Assembly: GCA_946222285.1 (NCBI GenBank)
Contig: CAMIIP010000023.1
Coordinates: 1-25,863, forward strand
Length of the DNA: 25,863 bases
Reading direction: 5' to 3'
Source: an uncultured Rothia sp.
GTDB lineage: Bacteria > Actinomycetota > Actinomycetes > Actinomycetales > Micrococcaceae
Position numbers and translations under genes: made by a program. The notes below the pieces were generated by a model that made no database searches, was not told the origin of the DNA, and saw nothing but the letters and a program-made list of their open reading frames with translations. How positions within the stretch are numbered: position 1 is the stretch's first letter; each line of letters opens with the position of its first letter. Positions 14,684 through 22,993 of this stretch are shown piece after piece.

Positions 14684-16108
14684 TTAGCGATCGTCGAGCG
14701 ATATGTTGTGTGCTGGTTCTTGAACTACCGCTATTTGTTTAGTGGGCGATTTGAGCGAGACAGCGTTATCTACGTGCTGATCACCTGCTAAATGGTCGTT
14801 ACCCATGGTCGATTCGTCAAAGGGGTCGTTCCCATTGAGCACGTTCTGAACCTTGGTCATATCTACTTCACGAACAAGTTTGCCAAGCAACACAGTAGCC
14901 ACGGCATTACCTGTGAAGTTAGTAAGCGCGCGAGCTTCAGACATAAAACGATCGATTCCTACGATGAGTCCGACGCCGTCGATCAGATCGGGACGGTGCG
15001 ACTGCAATCCCGCTGCCAGCGTGGCGATACCTGCACCAGAAACTCCAGCAGCACCCTTAGAGGCGATAATCATAAAGAGGAGAAGAGAGATTTGCTCGCC
15101 GAGGGCAAGCGGCTTACCCATAGCCTCAGCGACAAAGATTGAAGCCATTGTGAGGTAGATAGCGGTTCCATCGAGGTTGAAAGAATATCCAGTAGGTACC
15201 ACAACACCAACAACTGGCTTGGAAACACCCAGGTGCTCCATCTTCGCAATGAGGCGGGGAAGTGCAGCTTCGGAGGACGAAGTCGAGAAAATCAGCAGAT
15301 ATTCACGAGCTAAATATCTCATGAGTTTGAAGATATTTACGCCTGTAACCAGCTTGAGAAGCCCGCCCAAAATGATGGCGATAAACAAAATACAGGTGAT
15401 GTAGAAGCCCAACATAAGCACCAACATTGACCCGATGGCCTTGGCGCCGGCGCTACCGACAACAGCAGAGATTGCACCAAATGCACCGATAGGAGCCAAC
15501 CACATGATCATCATGAGCAGACGGAAAACGAGTGCCTGCATGTAAGTGATGAATTTGAGGACAGGCTTGCCTACTTCGCCCATACGCTGAAGAGCAAAGC
15601 CAACGAGAAGAGCGACAAAGAGCGTTTGCAGAATGTTTCCGGCGGTGAGGGAGGAGAGAAGGGAAGTGGGAATGATATCGAGGAGGAATCCCACAGCACC
15701 CTCCTGCCCGTGAGAAGATTCTGCGGTTTCAGGAGGCTGATAGCCAGTGGGCTGGTAGTTCAAATTATGACCGGGATGAATAAAATTGCCTACCACTAAG
15801 CCGATAGCGAGGGCAAAAGTAGACATCAAAATAAAGTAAGTGAGCGCCATGCCACCTACTTTTCCTACTGTTGCGGCCTTCGCTACTGACCCTACACCCA
15901 AGACGATAGTGCAGAAAATAACCGGTGCAATCATCATTTTGATGAGAGAGATAAAGGCAGTTCCGATCGGTGCTAAACCTTTAGCAAAATCGGGAAAAAT
16001 AAGCCCCACAAGACATCCAAGAACTACCGCAATAATCACGGAAATGCACAACATATGTGTAGGGTCTTGATAAAACCTCTTGCGGGTGGGTTGAGGCTCA
16101 GTCGTCAT
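14684..16108 (-). CDS. dctA: DctA-type C4-dicarboxylate:cation symporter
   Basis: This 474-aa carrier belongs to the dicarboxylate/amino acid:cation symporter (DAACS) family. The ATG at 16108 follows AAAGGA; the frame to 16171 has no site. Landmarks in order are the hairpin-1 serine motif STSSSEAALPR, NLDGTAIY in helix 7, SKGAAGVSGAG in hairpin 2, and DRFMSEARALTNFTGNAVAT in helix 8. The last is characteristic of DctA (succinate, fumarate, malate) rather than glutamate carriers. The C-terminal 70 residues are polar and longer than usual. It converges on the pxp-gntR unit with a shared terminator. A functional link to 5-oxoproline use is possible but unproven. Confidence 0.87.
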   Translation of the reverse strand: MTTEPQPTRKRFYQDPTHMLCISVIIAVVLGCLVGLIFPDFAKGLAPIGTAFISLIKMMIAPVIFCTIVLGVGSVAKAATVGKVGGMALTYFILMSTFALAIGLVVGNFIHPGHNLNYQPTGYQPPETAESSHGQEGAVGFLLDIIPTSLLSSLTAGNILQTLFVALLVGFALQRMGEVGKPVLKFITYMQALVFRLLMMIMWLAPIGAFGAISAVVGSAGAKAIGSMLVLMLGFYITCILFIAIILGGLLKLVTGVNIFKLMRYLAREYLLIFSTSSSEAALPRLIAKMEHLGVSKPVVGVVVPTGYSFNLDGTAIYLTMASIFVAEAMGKPLALGEQISLLLFMIIASKGAAGVSGAGIATLAAGLQSHRPDLIDGVGLIVGIDRFMSEARALTNFTGNAVATVLLGKLVREVDMTKVQNVLNGNDPFDESTMGNDHLAGDQHVDNAVSLKSPTKQIAVVQEPAHNISLDDR

Positions 16109-16166
16109 GCACTGAATCCTTTCTGTGTGTGAGAAGATTCCTCTCAATAAAGGGATCTGTGTAAAA

Positions 16167-16179
16167 CTCACCGTGTGAG
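16167..16179 (-). promoter_or_regulatory. Small hairpin in the dctA leader
   Basis: CTCAC and GTGAG form perfect 5-bp arms with a 3-nt loop about 60-70 nt upstream of the dctA start. The role is unknown. No convincing -35/-10 pair was found in this interval. Confidence 0.25.
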
Positions 16180-16248
16180 ATGTGGATTACAACAATAATC
16201 AAATAGTAAGGTACCACGACCGAATTGTTCTATCGCAATCGGGTAAAA

Positions 16249-16265
16249 CACAGAAATTGTCTGTG
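16249..16265. promoter_or_regulatory. Inverted repeat between dctA and the broken membrane gene
   Basis: CACAGA-AATTG-TCTGTG has perfect 6-bp arms and a 5-bp spacer. Outer TATCGC (16231-16236) and GCGATA (16265-16270) add a second inverted pair. The site lies in the divergent intergenic region and could be an operator for either gene. Confidence 0.35.
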
Positions 16266-16279
16266 CGATACTGAGAAGT

Positions 16280-16964
16280 GTGGTTGACGTAATTCTAAAA
16301 ATTCTGCTGGCAAGCCCCGCCCTGCTGGGTATGGGACTCATGATGGGTTTTTAGCCCATCACTTTATGGCATTACGTTTCTTGCTCTTGTCAACGACCCT
16401 AAAAAACTACATATCGTGCGCTGGATTACACTGGGAATCTTTTTTGGCGCCACCCTTCTTATCCTGATATTTCGTACAGTAGACTCGGAACATCTCATCA
16501 ACCTGGTTCATGGCGAAGCCAACAAACTTCTGCTGAAAAAAGGTATAGATTTTCTTGCCGGACTACTTCTACTCCTCACAGCTACGGTGCTGTGGTTGCG
16601 TCGTCATCAACCCAGAAAAAGCCATAAAATCAAAGGCGCCCATCTTTACCCCAGAAAAGCTGTCTTAGAAGGTTTTCTCAACTCGGCAATTGGTATTAGT
16701 TCGATGGCAACCATGTACTTATCCGGAAGACTGATTACTAGTCTCAGTCATAACCCGGTGGAATGGTGGGTAGCCTATTGTATTTTTGTGATAGGAATGG
16801 TTGGGCCTTACCTCATATTGGAAGCGAGCTGGAATCGTTTTCCCCGTTTTGCACAATTCGCCACAGACACTCTTACCCGACTTAAAACCACAAACCTTAA
16901 CGGAATATTTGCTCTGTTTTTAGCAGTAGCTTCCGTCATATTCTTCTATCTCGCTCTGCATTAG
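16280..16964 (+). pseudogene. Multi-pass membrane protein gene interrupted by a 1-nt frameshift
   Basis: An intact 182-codon frame runs from a GTG at 16416, but the reading frame is open upstream to about 16345. A second frame from a GTG at 16280 encodes a hydrophobic start (VILKILLASPALLGMGLMMGF) and stops at TAG 16352-16354. Removing one T from the T5 run at 16348-16352 joins the two into one protein of about 228 aa with six likely membrane helices and a charged middle loop. The layout resembles LysE/GAP-type membrane proteins, but the family is not certain. The sequence TTT-TAG-C also formally resembles a +1 slippery stop, so programmed frameshifting, mutation and sequencing error all remain possible. 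Confidence 0.6.
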
Positions 16965-17066
16965 CAGTTTCTATTACCGTTGAAAATGTCCTCCCAGCGT
17001 TATCCGGTAATCTAGAGGTTAGAGTAAAGGCAAAAAATAGAACCAATCAAGATAAGGTGACATACA

Positions 17067-17927
17067 TTGACCGAAATTGGAGCCGAACATATCGGACCGA
17101 CCGGACGCCCTCTACGTGTCTTCCCCGACCCCGCGCCCTTATCTGAGCACGGTCCAGCCCGAATCATTTCAATGGTGAATCAGAAGGGCGGGGTGGGAAA
17201 AACTACTTCCACCATCAATCTGGGTGCCGCACTGGCCGAAGCCGGCCGAAAGGTTCTGCTGGTGGACTTTGACCCCCAAGGCGCACTTTCTGCAGGTTTT
17301 GGTGCTAATCCTCATGAACTAGATCTCACCGTTTATAACGTCATGATGGATCGTAAGGTTGAAATTCATGATGTTATCCACACAACAGATATCGAAAATA
17401 TTGATTTGCTACCTGCCAATATTGACCTATCTGCCGCAGAAGTTCAGCTCGTTAACGAAGTAGCTCGTGAACAAGTCCTAGCAACAGCACTTCGCCAGGT
17501 TGAAAATGACTATGACGTAATTTTGATTGACTGCCAACCCTCGTTAGGGTTGCTCACTGTCAACGCTCTGACCGCCAGCCACGGCGTCATCATTCCGTTG
17601 ATTTGTGAATTCTTTGCCCTTCGTGCGGTGGCTTTGCTGGTGGATTCGATCGAGAAAGTGCAGGATCGTCTCAACCCTAAGCTGCAAATCGACGGCGTTC
17701 TAGCGACTATGTTTGATACTCGCACCCTACATTCGAAAGAAGTTCTCGCTCGCATTATTGATGCTTTCGGAGACAAAGTTTTTGACACCGTTATTAAACG
17801 AACCGTCAAATTTCCCGACGCTTCAGTTTCTGCCGAGCCGATTCTTTCTTATGCGTCTAACCATTCCGGTGCTGATGCCTACCGTCAGCTAGCTCGTGAA
17901 CTCATTAGCCGCGGCGGTGCGCCCTAG
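17067..17927 (+). CDS. ParA family ATPase of the scp operon
   Basis: The predicted product is 286 aa from a TTG at 17067; AAGGTGA lies 6 nt upstream. The deviant Walker A KGGVGKTT is at residues 40-47, followed by VDFDPQGALSAG and DVILIDCQPSLGLLT. About 32 residues precede the ATPase fold. ParA-like ATPases dimerise on DNA with ATP. This copy is not next to a parB; it sits before scpA/scpB as Rv1708 does in M. tuberculosis, so it is the scp-associated paralogue rather than the oriC partition ATPase. Its exact job is not established. A terminator-like hairpin follows the gene, so scpA may have its own promoter. Confidence 0.88.
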   Translation: MTEIGAEHIGPTGRPLRVFPDPAPLSEHGPARIISMVNQKGGVGKTTSTINLGAALAEAGRKVLLVDFDPQGALSAGFGANPHELDLTVYNVMMDRKVEIHDVIHTTDIENIDLLPANIDLSAAEVQLVNEVAREQVLATALRQVENDYDVILIDCQPSLGLLTVNALTASHGVIIPLICEFFALRAVALLVDSIEKVQDRLNPKLQIDGVLATMFDTRTLHSKEVLARIIDAFGDKVFDTVIKRTVKFPDASVSAEPILSYASNHSGADAYRQLARELISRGGAP

Positions 17928-17960
17928 GTCCTCACAGAGTTCCACTCTCAGAAAAGAGAT

Positions 17961-18005
17961 AGAGCCCGAATAGCGTGTGTGGACGACGATTCGGGCTCTT
18001 TCTCT
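17961..18005 (+). terminator. Terminator-like hairpin after the ParA gene
   Basis: AGAGCCCGAAT (17961-17971) and ATTCGGGCTCT (17989-17999) pair perfectly over 11 bp, with a 17-nt loop. TTTCTCT follows instead of a pure T-run, so termination may be partial. Confidence 0.55.
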
Positions 18006-18148
18006 GTCATCGCGGCAGATAGCCGTGGGCAAAGCAACGTTGAGATACCTTGAAAGAGGGCGCAAACCAAGGCAAGATGGAGGATAGCCGTGAGCTTTTC
18101 AAACAGACTTGAAGGGCTAAAACAGCTGATGAAGAAAAGGACGCTGCC

Positions 18149-19024
18149 GTGAGGGCACCGACACAACAACCCACCGTAGAAAATGGCGATGTTTATTCCG
18201 CCGAGTTTACTCTGACGCTCGCTAACTTTGAAGGTCCTTTTGACCTTCTGCTTTCTTTGATATCTCGGAGAAAACTTGATATTACCGACGTTGCGCTGGC
18301 CGAAGTCACCGATGAGTTTCTCCACTTTATCAGTGCTTTATTTGATGCAAAAGCTGAAAATGCACTCGATACTGCCAGCGATTTTTTGGTAACCGCAGCT
18401 ACTTTGTTAGATCTTAAAGCCGCCAGATTGCTCCCTCAGCCATCGGTGAAGTCTGAAGAAGATATCGCTCTGCTAGAAGCCCGAGATTTACTTTTTGCCC
18501 GGCTTCTGCAGTATCGCGCTTACCGTGAAGTAACGTCAATTCTCAGCGATAAATATGCTGATGAAGCGCAGAGGTTCCCGCGCGATGTAACTCTTGAACC
18601 ACAATTTGCTCAGGTTCTACCGGAGCTCGTTTTTGAGATTTCTCCCGAGGAGTTTGCGCACATTGCGGCGAATGCCCTGAAAATCTCTCGAGTTGGTGAG
18701 GATCAGCAAGTGAGTCAAGACATGGGCTCACGCGGTGTTCTTGAACATCTACGTGAGCCACTGACGACTATCGCAGCAGAAGAAACTTTTATCGTGGAGT
18801 ATCTTCAGAGCAACCAAGAGAGCACTTTTTCGCAACTTATCGACGGATCCAGCGAATTTGAAGTTGCTGTATTTCGTTTTTTAGCACTGTTAGAACTCCT
18901 CAAAAATGGAACTGTACTGGTAAATCAGGAGTTTCCCTTAGGAGAAATAAAGATAAGAGTACGGCAAGAAGAGGGCGAATCTCTACAAACGCATAGTGCG
19001 GGAAAGGAGACAGAAAATGAGTGA
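18149..19024 (+). CDS. scpA: Segregation and condensation protein ScpA
   Basis: This 291-aa kleisin links the heads of SMC and, with ScpB, forms the condensin that compacts and segregates chromosomes. The N-terminal helix reads FEGPFDLLLSLISRRKLDITDVALAEVTDEFL (about 27-58 as one conserved block), then DFLVTAATLLDLKAARLLP. The C-terminal winged helix includes FLALLELLKNGTVLVNQ. The GTG at 18149 has AAGGA 7 nt upstream. The stop overlaps the scpB start by 8 nt, a usual arrangement that ties ScpA and ScpB output. About 220 nt with a terminator-like hairpin and a short direct repeat separate it from the ParA gene. Confidence 0.93.
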   Translation: MRAPTQQPTVENGDVYSAEFTLTLANFEGPFDLLLSLISRRKLDITDVALAEVTDEFLHFISALFDAKAENALDTASDFLVTAATLLDLKAARLLPQPSVKSEEDIALLEARDLLFARLLQYRAYREVTSILSDKYADEAQRFPRDVTLEPQFAQVLPELVFEISPEEFAHIAANALKISRVGEDQQVSQDMGSRGVLEHLREPLTTIAAEETFIVEYLQSNQESTFSQLIDGSSEFEVAVFRFLALLELLKNGTVLVNQEFPLGEIKIRVRQEEGESLQTHSAGKETENE

Positions 19025-19880
19025 TATTACCGGTGAAAACCCCGATTATACCGACGACGATTTGGCGATACTGTCTGTAGGCGCTTGGAATCCTGATGAT
19101 GCTGAAGAGAACGCAGAAAAAGACTCAGTAGCTGAAGCTGGGTCCTCACCTGATAACACACTTGACAAAATATCTAACGATACGTCCGCTGCCGCTCCCT
19201 CCAATCCCTGGGCAGATCCTGAAACTGCTGAAGATTACGCGCAGAATCAAGAATCTAAGGAACCTACTGAAGGACCGGGAACGGATACTATTTCCCGCGT
19301 AGACTTGCAACCCGGCGGCATCAAAGCAGCTATCGAAGCGATTCTTGCCGTTGCCGATACTCCCGTTTCTGTTCGTGATCTCTCAGCGGCGCTGATTGTT
19401 TCTGAGTATGCGGTGGAGAAAAGTCTCGATGAGCTTTACCGCGAATACAGTGGATATGACGATGGACAAACTGTTCACGAGCCACGCGGCTTTGAATTAC
19501 GGCGAATCAATGGCGGCTGGCGGCTCTACTCTCGGGCTGATTTTAGCCCCTGGGTGAGTAGGTTCGTGGTGGGGGAGGCAACGGCGAAACTTCCTAAAGC
19601 GGTGATGGAAACACTGAGTGTGGTGGCCTATCAGCAACCGACTACCCGCGCTCACGTTTCTAGCGTGCGCGGCGTGAGCGTAGATGCTGCATTTCGCACT
19701 CTTCTCAAACGTGGACTCATTGCGCAGACCGTTCCTGAACCCGAAACCGGGTCGCACCAGTACATCACCACCGAACTTTTCCTCGAAAAGCTCGGGCTCA
19801 ATTCACTCGATGATCTTCCTGCGATTGCACCCTATCTACCCGATATTGATGATCTCGAACTAGCAACTCAAGACCCCTAG
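19017..19880 (+). CDS. scpB: Segregation and condensation protein ScpB
   Basis: The predicted product is 287 aa from the ATG at 19017, preceded by AAAGGAG and overlapping scpA by 8 nt. Two winged-helix domains span about 100-270: GGIKAAIEAILAVADTPVS, then ELRRINGGWRLYSRADFSPWV and the well-conserved LSVVAYQQPTTRAHVSSVRGV. ScpB dimers bind ScpA. The first 95 residues are acidic and low in hydrophobic content, with many Asp, Glu, Asn and Pro, and look disordered. That extension is long for the family and may vary between species. The gene is followed after 57 nt by rluB. Confidence 0.92.
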   Translation: MSDITGENPDYTDDDLAILSVGAWNPDDAEENAEKDSVAEAGSSPDNTLDKISNDTSAAAPSNPWADPETAEDYAQNQESKEPTEGPGTDTISRVDLQPGGIKAAIEAILAVADTPVSVRDLSAALIVSEYAVEKSLDELYREYSGYDDGQTVHEPRGFELRRINGGWRLYSRADFSPWVSRFVVGEATAKLPKAVMETLSVVAYQQPTTRAHVSSVRGVSVDAAFRTLLKRGLIAQTVPEPETGSHQYITTELFLEKLGLNSLDDLPAIAPYLPDIDDLELATQDP

Positions 19881-19937
19881 ACCGACAACAAGACTTTTTA
19901 GATAAAACATTTTCAGAGAAAAAAGAAGGTAAATATC

Positions 19938-21065
19938 ATGGCAGGACGCACAGGTAGCGGAGCTGGTAACCACGGACGAGGCGGCGCTTCACGCGGTTTC
20001 GGTAAGAGCAATGAGTATCGCGGCGGCAAGTCCGGTGCGGGTAAGGACGGTGCCGGTCGCCCTAGTAGCGGTGGACGCCCCGGTGCTGGAAAAGCCGGTA
20101 AGCCAGGAGCCAGTGGTTTCAAAGGCAAATCATCGAATAAAGGAGCTAAACCCGGTGCCCCCGGTGGTCCCCGCAAAGCCGGTAAAGGCCAGGGTCCCAA
20201 ATTCAAATCGGGTAAGCCTTTCGCCAGCGAGTTTGGCGAGTTTCGCCCCAATACCCGCAAAAACAGCAATTACGCTGGACCCCACCGTCCGCGTCGTCCT
20301 AAAGCAGACCCCGTAGACCACTACGATTTCTATGACCACGACGGCGTGCGCCTGCAGAAGCTAATGGCTCAAGCAGGTGTGGCAAGCCGCCGCGTGTGCG
20401 AGGAAATGATTGAAGAAGGCCGGGTGACCGTCAACGATCAACTGGTCACCGAGCTGGGCGTGCGCGTAAACCCCGACAAGGTTTCGGCGCGCGTGGACGG
20501 AATCACCATCCAGACCAACGACAAGCTCGTGTACATGGTTTTGAACAAGCCCTCCGGCGTGGTTTCAACCATGGAAGACCCAGACGGTCGTCCCTGCATC
20601 AGCGATTTCTTGCGCAAGTCCATGAACGAGCGCGTCTTCCACGTGGGCCGTCTTGACGTTGAAACTGAAGGTCTGCTTCTGCTCACCAACGATGGCGAAC
20701 TCGCCAACCGCCTGACCCACCCCTCCTACGAAATCCCCAAGACCTACCTGGTTCAGGTTCGCGGTCCGGTGGAACTCGGCGTGAGCAACCAACTCAAAAA
20801 GGGTGTGCGTCTAGAGGACGGCGTGGCACGAGTTGACGGCTTCCGCCTCATCGACTCGACTCCCGGACACGTACTGATTGAAGTTGTTATCCACTCGGGT
20901 AAGAACCGTATTGTGCGCCGCATGTTCGAAGAGGTGGGCTACCCGGTGGAGAAACTGGTGCGCGTGTCAATGGGCCCGGTACGTATCGGCTCGCAGAAGC
21001 AGGGCACCATCCGTAACCTTTCCAAGGTAGAGATTGGTGAACTGCTCGCTTCGGTGGACATGTAA
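19938..21065 (+). CDS. rluB: 23S rRNA pseudouridine synthase RluB with basic N-terminal tail
   Basis: The 375-aa product starts at an ATG with AGAAGG upstream. Residues 1 to about 120 are low-complexity Gly/Lys/Ala/Pro/Ser, almost free of large hydrophobics and strongly basic. An S4 RNA-binding domain follows (about 137-185, VRLQKLMAQAGVASRR), then the RsuA/RluB catalytic domain with Asp240 in GRLDVETEG and LLLLTNDGELANRLTHP. RluB makes pseudouridine in helix 89 of 23S rRNA near the peptidyl-transferase centre. The tail probably adds nonspecific RNA affinity. From about 20240 the codons become clearly richer in G/C-ending forms than in the genes before it, suggesting higher expression. Confidence 0.9.
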   Translation: MAGRTGSGAGNHGRGGASRGFGKSNEYRGGKSGAGKDGAGRPSSGGRPGAGKAGKPGASGFKGKSSNKGAKPGAPGGPRKAGKGQGPKFKSGKPFASEFGEFRPNTRKNSNYAGPHRPRRPKADPVDHYDFYDHDGVRLQKLMAQAGVASRRVCEEMIEEGRVTVNDQLVTELGVRVNPDKVSARVDGITIQTNDKLVYMVLNKPSGVVSTMEDPDGRPCISDFLRKSMNERVFHVGRLDVETEGLLLLTNDGELANRLTHPSYEIPKTYLVQVRGPVELGVSNQLKKGVRLEDGVARVDGFRLIDSTPGHVLIEVVIHSGKNRIVRRMFEEVGYPVEKLVRVSMGPVRIGSQKQGTIRNLSKVEIGELLASVDM

Positions 21066-21119
21066 AAATCCTGTGCTCGGTAGACAGCGAGGCAAAATAA
21101 AGACTGAGATGGAGTAGAA

Positions 21120-22262
21120 ATGGGCGAATTAGAGAACACTTCGGTGTTACACGGGCCGGTTCTCATCGTGGGGGCGGGCTTGCTCGGTGCTTCGGTGGGT
21201 CTGGCACTTCGCGCTAAAGGCGTACCCGTTTTTATCTCCGATGTATCGCCCACGATAGAGGCTGTTGCCACCGATATTGGGGCTGGCCTCTCGGTGCGGG
21301 CTCTTGCGGCTGAACGGGGTGTACCCGCCGAGTTCTCTCGGGTGTTAGATACTGAGCCGCAGCTCGTCGTCGTCGCAGCTCCGCCGGATGTGTGCGGGCA
21401 TATCGTGATTGAGCAACTGAATCTGTGGGTGCACGCTACCGTGCTTGATATTGCCTCGGTGAAGCTGAATATTCTGCGCCAGGTGCAGGAATCGGACGCG
21501 GATGCTTCACGCTATATAGGTACTCATCCGATGGCGGGGCGAGAGAAATCTGGACCGGTAGCGGCTCGTGGCGAGCTCTTTACCTCACGTCCTTTTGTGG
21601 TCTGTAAGCATGAGGACGTTTCGCCAGCTTCGGTACGCATTGCTCAAACCCTCTGCATGGAATTGGGCGCAACCCTGAGTTTTCTTGATGCGGCAGAGCA
21701 CGATCGCACCGTCGCTTTGATTTCGCATGTACCTCAGGTAATGAGTTCACTACTGGCTTCTCGTCTGCAAGAAACACCGCTTTATGCGCTGGGACTTGCC
21801 GGTCAGGGGCTACGCGATACGGTACGAATTGCCGCGTCCGATCCCAAACTATGGATTCAGATTCTTGCCGCCAACGCCGAGCCGGTAGTGAAGACGCTCT
21901 ATGAAGTGAAAGAGGATTTAGAGCGGCTCATCCGCACCCTAGAGGATCCTACGGCATCCGGTGCCCGGCTTGATCTGGCGCAACTGATGAGCGAGGGAAA
22001 TGCCGGTGTCGCCCGTATCCCCGGCAAACACGGTGGCGCACCGCAAGCCTTTTCTCAGCTGACCGTACTGGTAGACGATACCCCCGGTCAGATTGCTCGC
22101 CTTCTCTATGAAATAGGGGAGTGGGGCGTCAACCTTGAGGATTTGCGTCTAGAACACTCAGCCGGGCAGCCGGTGGGTATGGTCGAAATCTCAGTCAATC
22201 CTAATGAACACGAAAAATTGGTAGAAGATCTCACCAGCGCGGGCTGGAAGGTCGTACGCTAA
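21120..22262 (+). CDS. tyrA: Prephenate dehydrogenase with ACT domain
   Basis: The 380-aa enzyme oxidatively decarboxylates prephenate to 4-hydroxyphenylpyruvate in tyrosine synthesis. The nucleotide-binding GAGLLG is at residues 18-23. GTHPMAGREKSGP near 139-151 and AEHDRTVALISHVPQV are the substrate-site segments of the family. A C-terminal ACT domain (about 305-378, LTVLVDDTPGQIARLLYEIGEWG) suggests feedback control by an aromatic amino acid. A GGAG at 21111-21114 precedes the ATG. In M. tuberculosis tyrA lies elsewhere, so its place between rluB and cmk is a lineage feature. It ends 13 nt before cmk. Confidence 0.92.
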   Translation: MGELENTSVLHGPVLIVGAGLLGASVGLALRAKGVPVFISDVSPTIEAVATDIGAGLSVRALAAERGVPAEFSRVLDTEPQLVVVAAPPDVCGHIVIEQLNLWVHATVLDIASVKLNILRQVQESDADASRYIGTHPMAGREKSGPVAARGELFTSRPFVVCKHEDVSPASVRIAQTLCMELGATLSFLDAAEHDRTVALISHVPQVMSSLLASRLQETPLYALGLAGQGLRDTVRIAASDPKLWIQILAANAEPVVKTLYEVKEDLERLIRTLEDPTASGARLDLAQLMSEGNAGVARIPGKHGGAPQAFSQLTVLVDDTPGQIARLLYEIGEWGVNLEDLRLEHSAGQPVGMVEISVNPNEHEKLVEDLTSAGWKVVR

Positions 22263-22275
22263 GAAAGGCATCTTG

Positions 22276-22941
22276 ATGAACAAGCTTGTGATAGCAATTG
22301 ACGGTCCTTCTGGTTCGGGCAAATCATCGGTATCGAAAGCGGTGGCACGCCACTATAATCTCGAATACTTAGATACCGGAGCTATGTACCGGGCAATCAC
22401 CTGGTATTGCTTAGACCAGAAAACTGATCTTGAAAACCCCGAAGCTATTATCGCAGCGGCGCAGGAATGTCCGCTGAATCAAGGTACCAGCCCTGATGAA
22501 GAATCAATTTTCGTGGGAATAACTAACGTGGCAGAGGCTATTCGAGAGCCAGAAATCTCCGGTGCTGTCTCTGGCATTGCGTCGGTGCCGCGCGTCCGTG
22601 AAATCCTCATTCAGCGTCAGCGTGATGCCATTGTCAACTCTGCCCGTGGAATGGTGGCAGAAGGGCGGGATATTACCACCGTCGTCGCCCCTGATGCCGA
22701 TGCGCGTGTTCTGCTCACTGCCTCAGAAGAGGTCCGGTTAGCTCGGCGCGGTTTGCAACTGGGCGGAACGCAAAGTAACTCCGACCTGCAACAACAGGTA
22801 GTGCAACGCGATGCCAGGGACTCTAAGGTCAATAACTTCACCGAAGCCGCCGACGGCGTGGCGCTGGTAGATTCCTCGGACCTAAATTTTGAAGAAACCA
22901 TTGAGGCGGTTATCGCCGCCGTTGACCAGCAGATCAGCTAG
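22276..22941 (+). CDS. cmk: Cytidylate kinase
   Basis: This 221-aa kinase converts CMP and dCMP to their diphosphates. Walker A GPSGSGKSS lies at 10-18, followed by YLDTGAMYRAITWY, AEGRDITTVV and a C-terminal RDARDSKVNNFTEAADGV. The ATG at 22276 has AGAAAGG 7 nt upstream and is preferred to the TTG 3 nt before it. The length is normal. The gene precedes der, a pairing found across actinobacteria. Confidence 0.94.
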   Translation: MNKLVIAIDGPSGSGKSSVSKAVARHYNLEYLDTGAMYRAITWYCLDQKTDLENPEAIIAAAQECPLNQGTSPDEESIFVGITNVAEAIREPEISGAVSGIASVPRVREILIQRQRDAIVNSARGMVAEGRDITTVVAPDADARVLLTASEEVRLARRGLQLGGTQSNSDLQQQVVQRDARDSKVNNFTEAADGVALVDSSDLNFEETIEAVIAAVDQQIS

Positions 22942-22993
22942 TTACTGCACTAGACTGGTTATAAATCCAAGATCATAGAAATGAGGTTGCGCC

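Noticed and set aside
16190..16230. A third GntR operator before dctA
   Set aside because: Only separate half-sites (AACAAT and ATTGTT) about 30 bp apart and in the wrong order are present.
17067..17927. ParA as part of the oriC parAB partition system
   Set aside because: No parB, rnpA, gidB or dnaA genes are nearby; the context is the scp operon.
17948..18325. Minus-strand ORF of 125 codons over the ParA-scpA gap
   Set aside because: It overlaps the scpA start and terminator hairpin, lacks a ribosome site and shows no domain.
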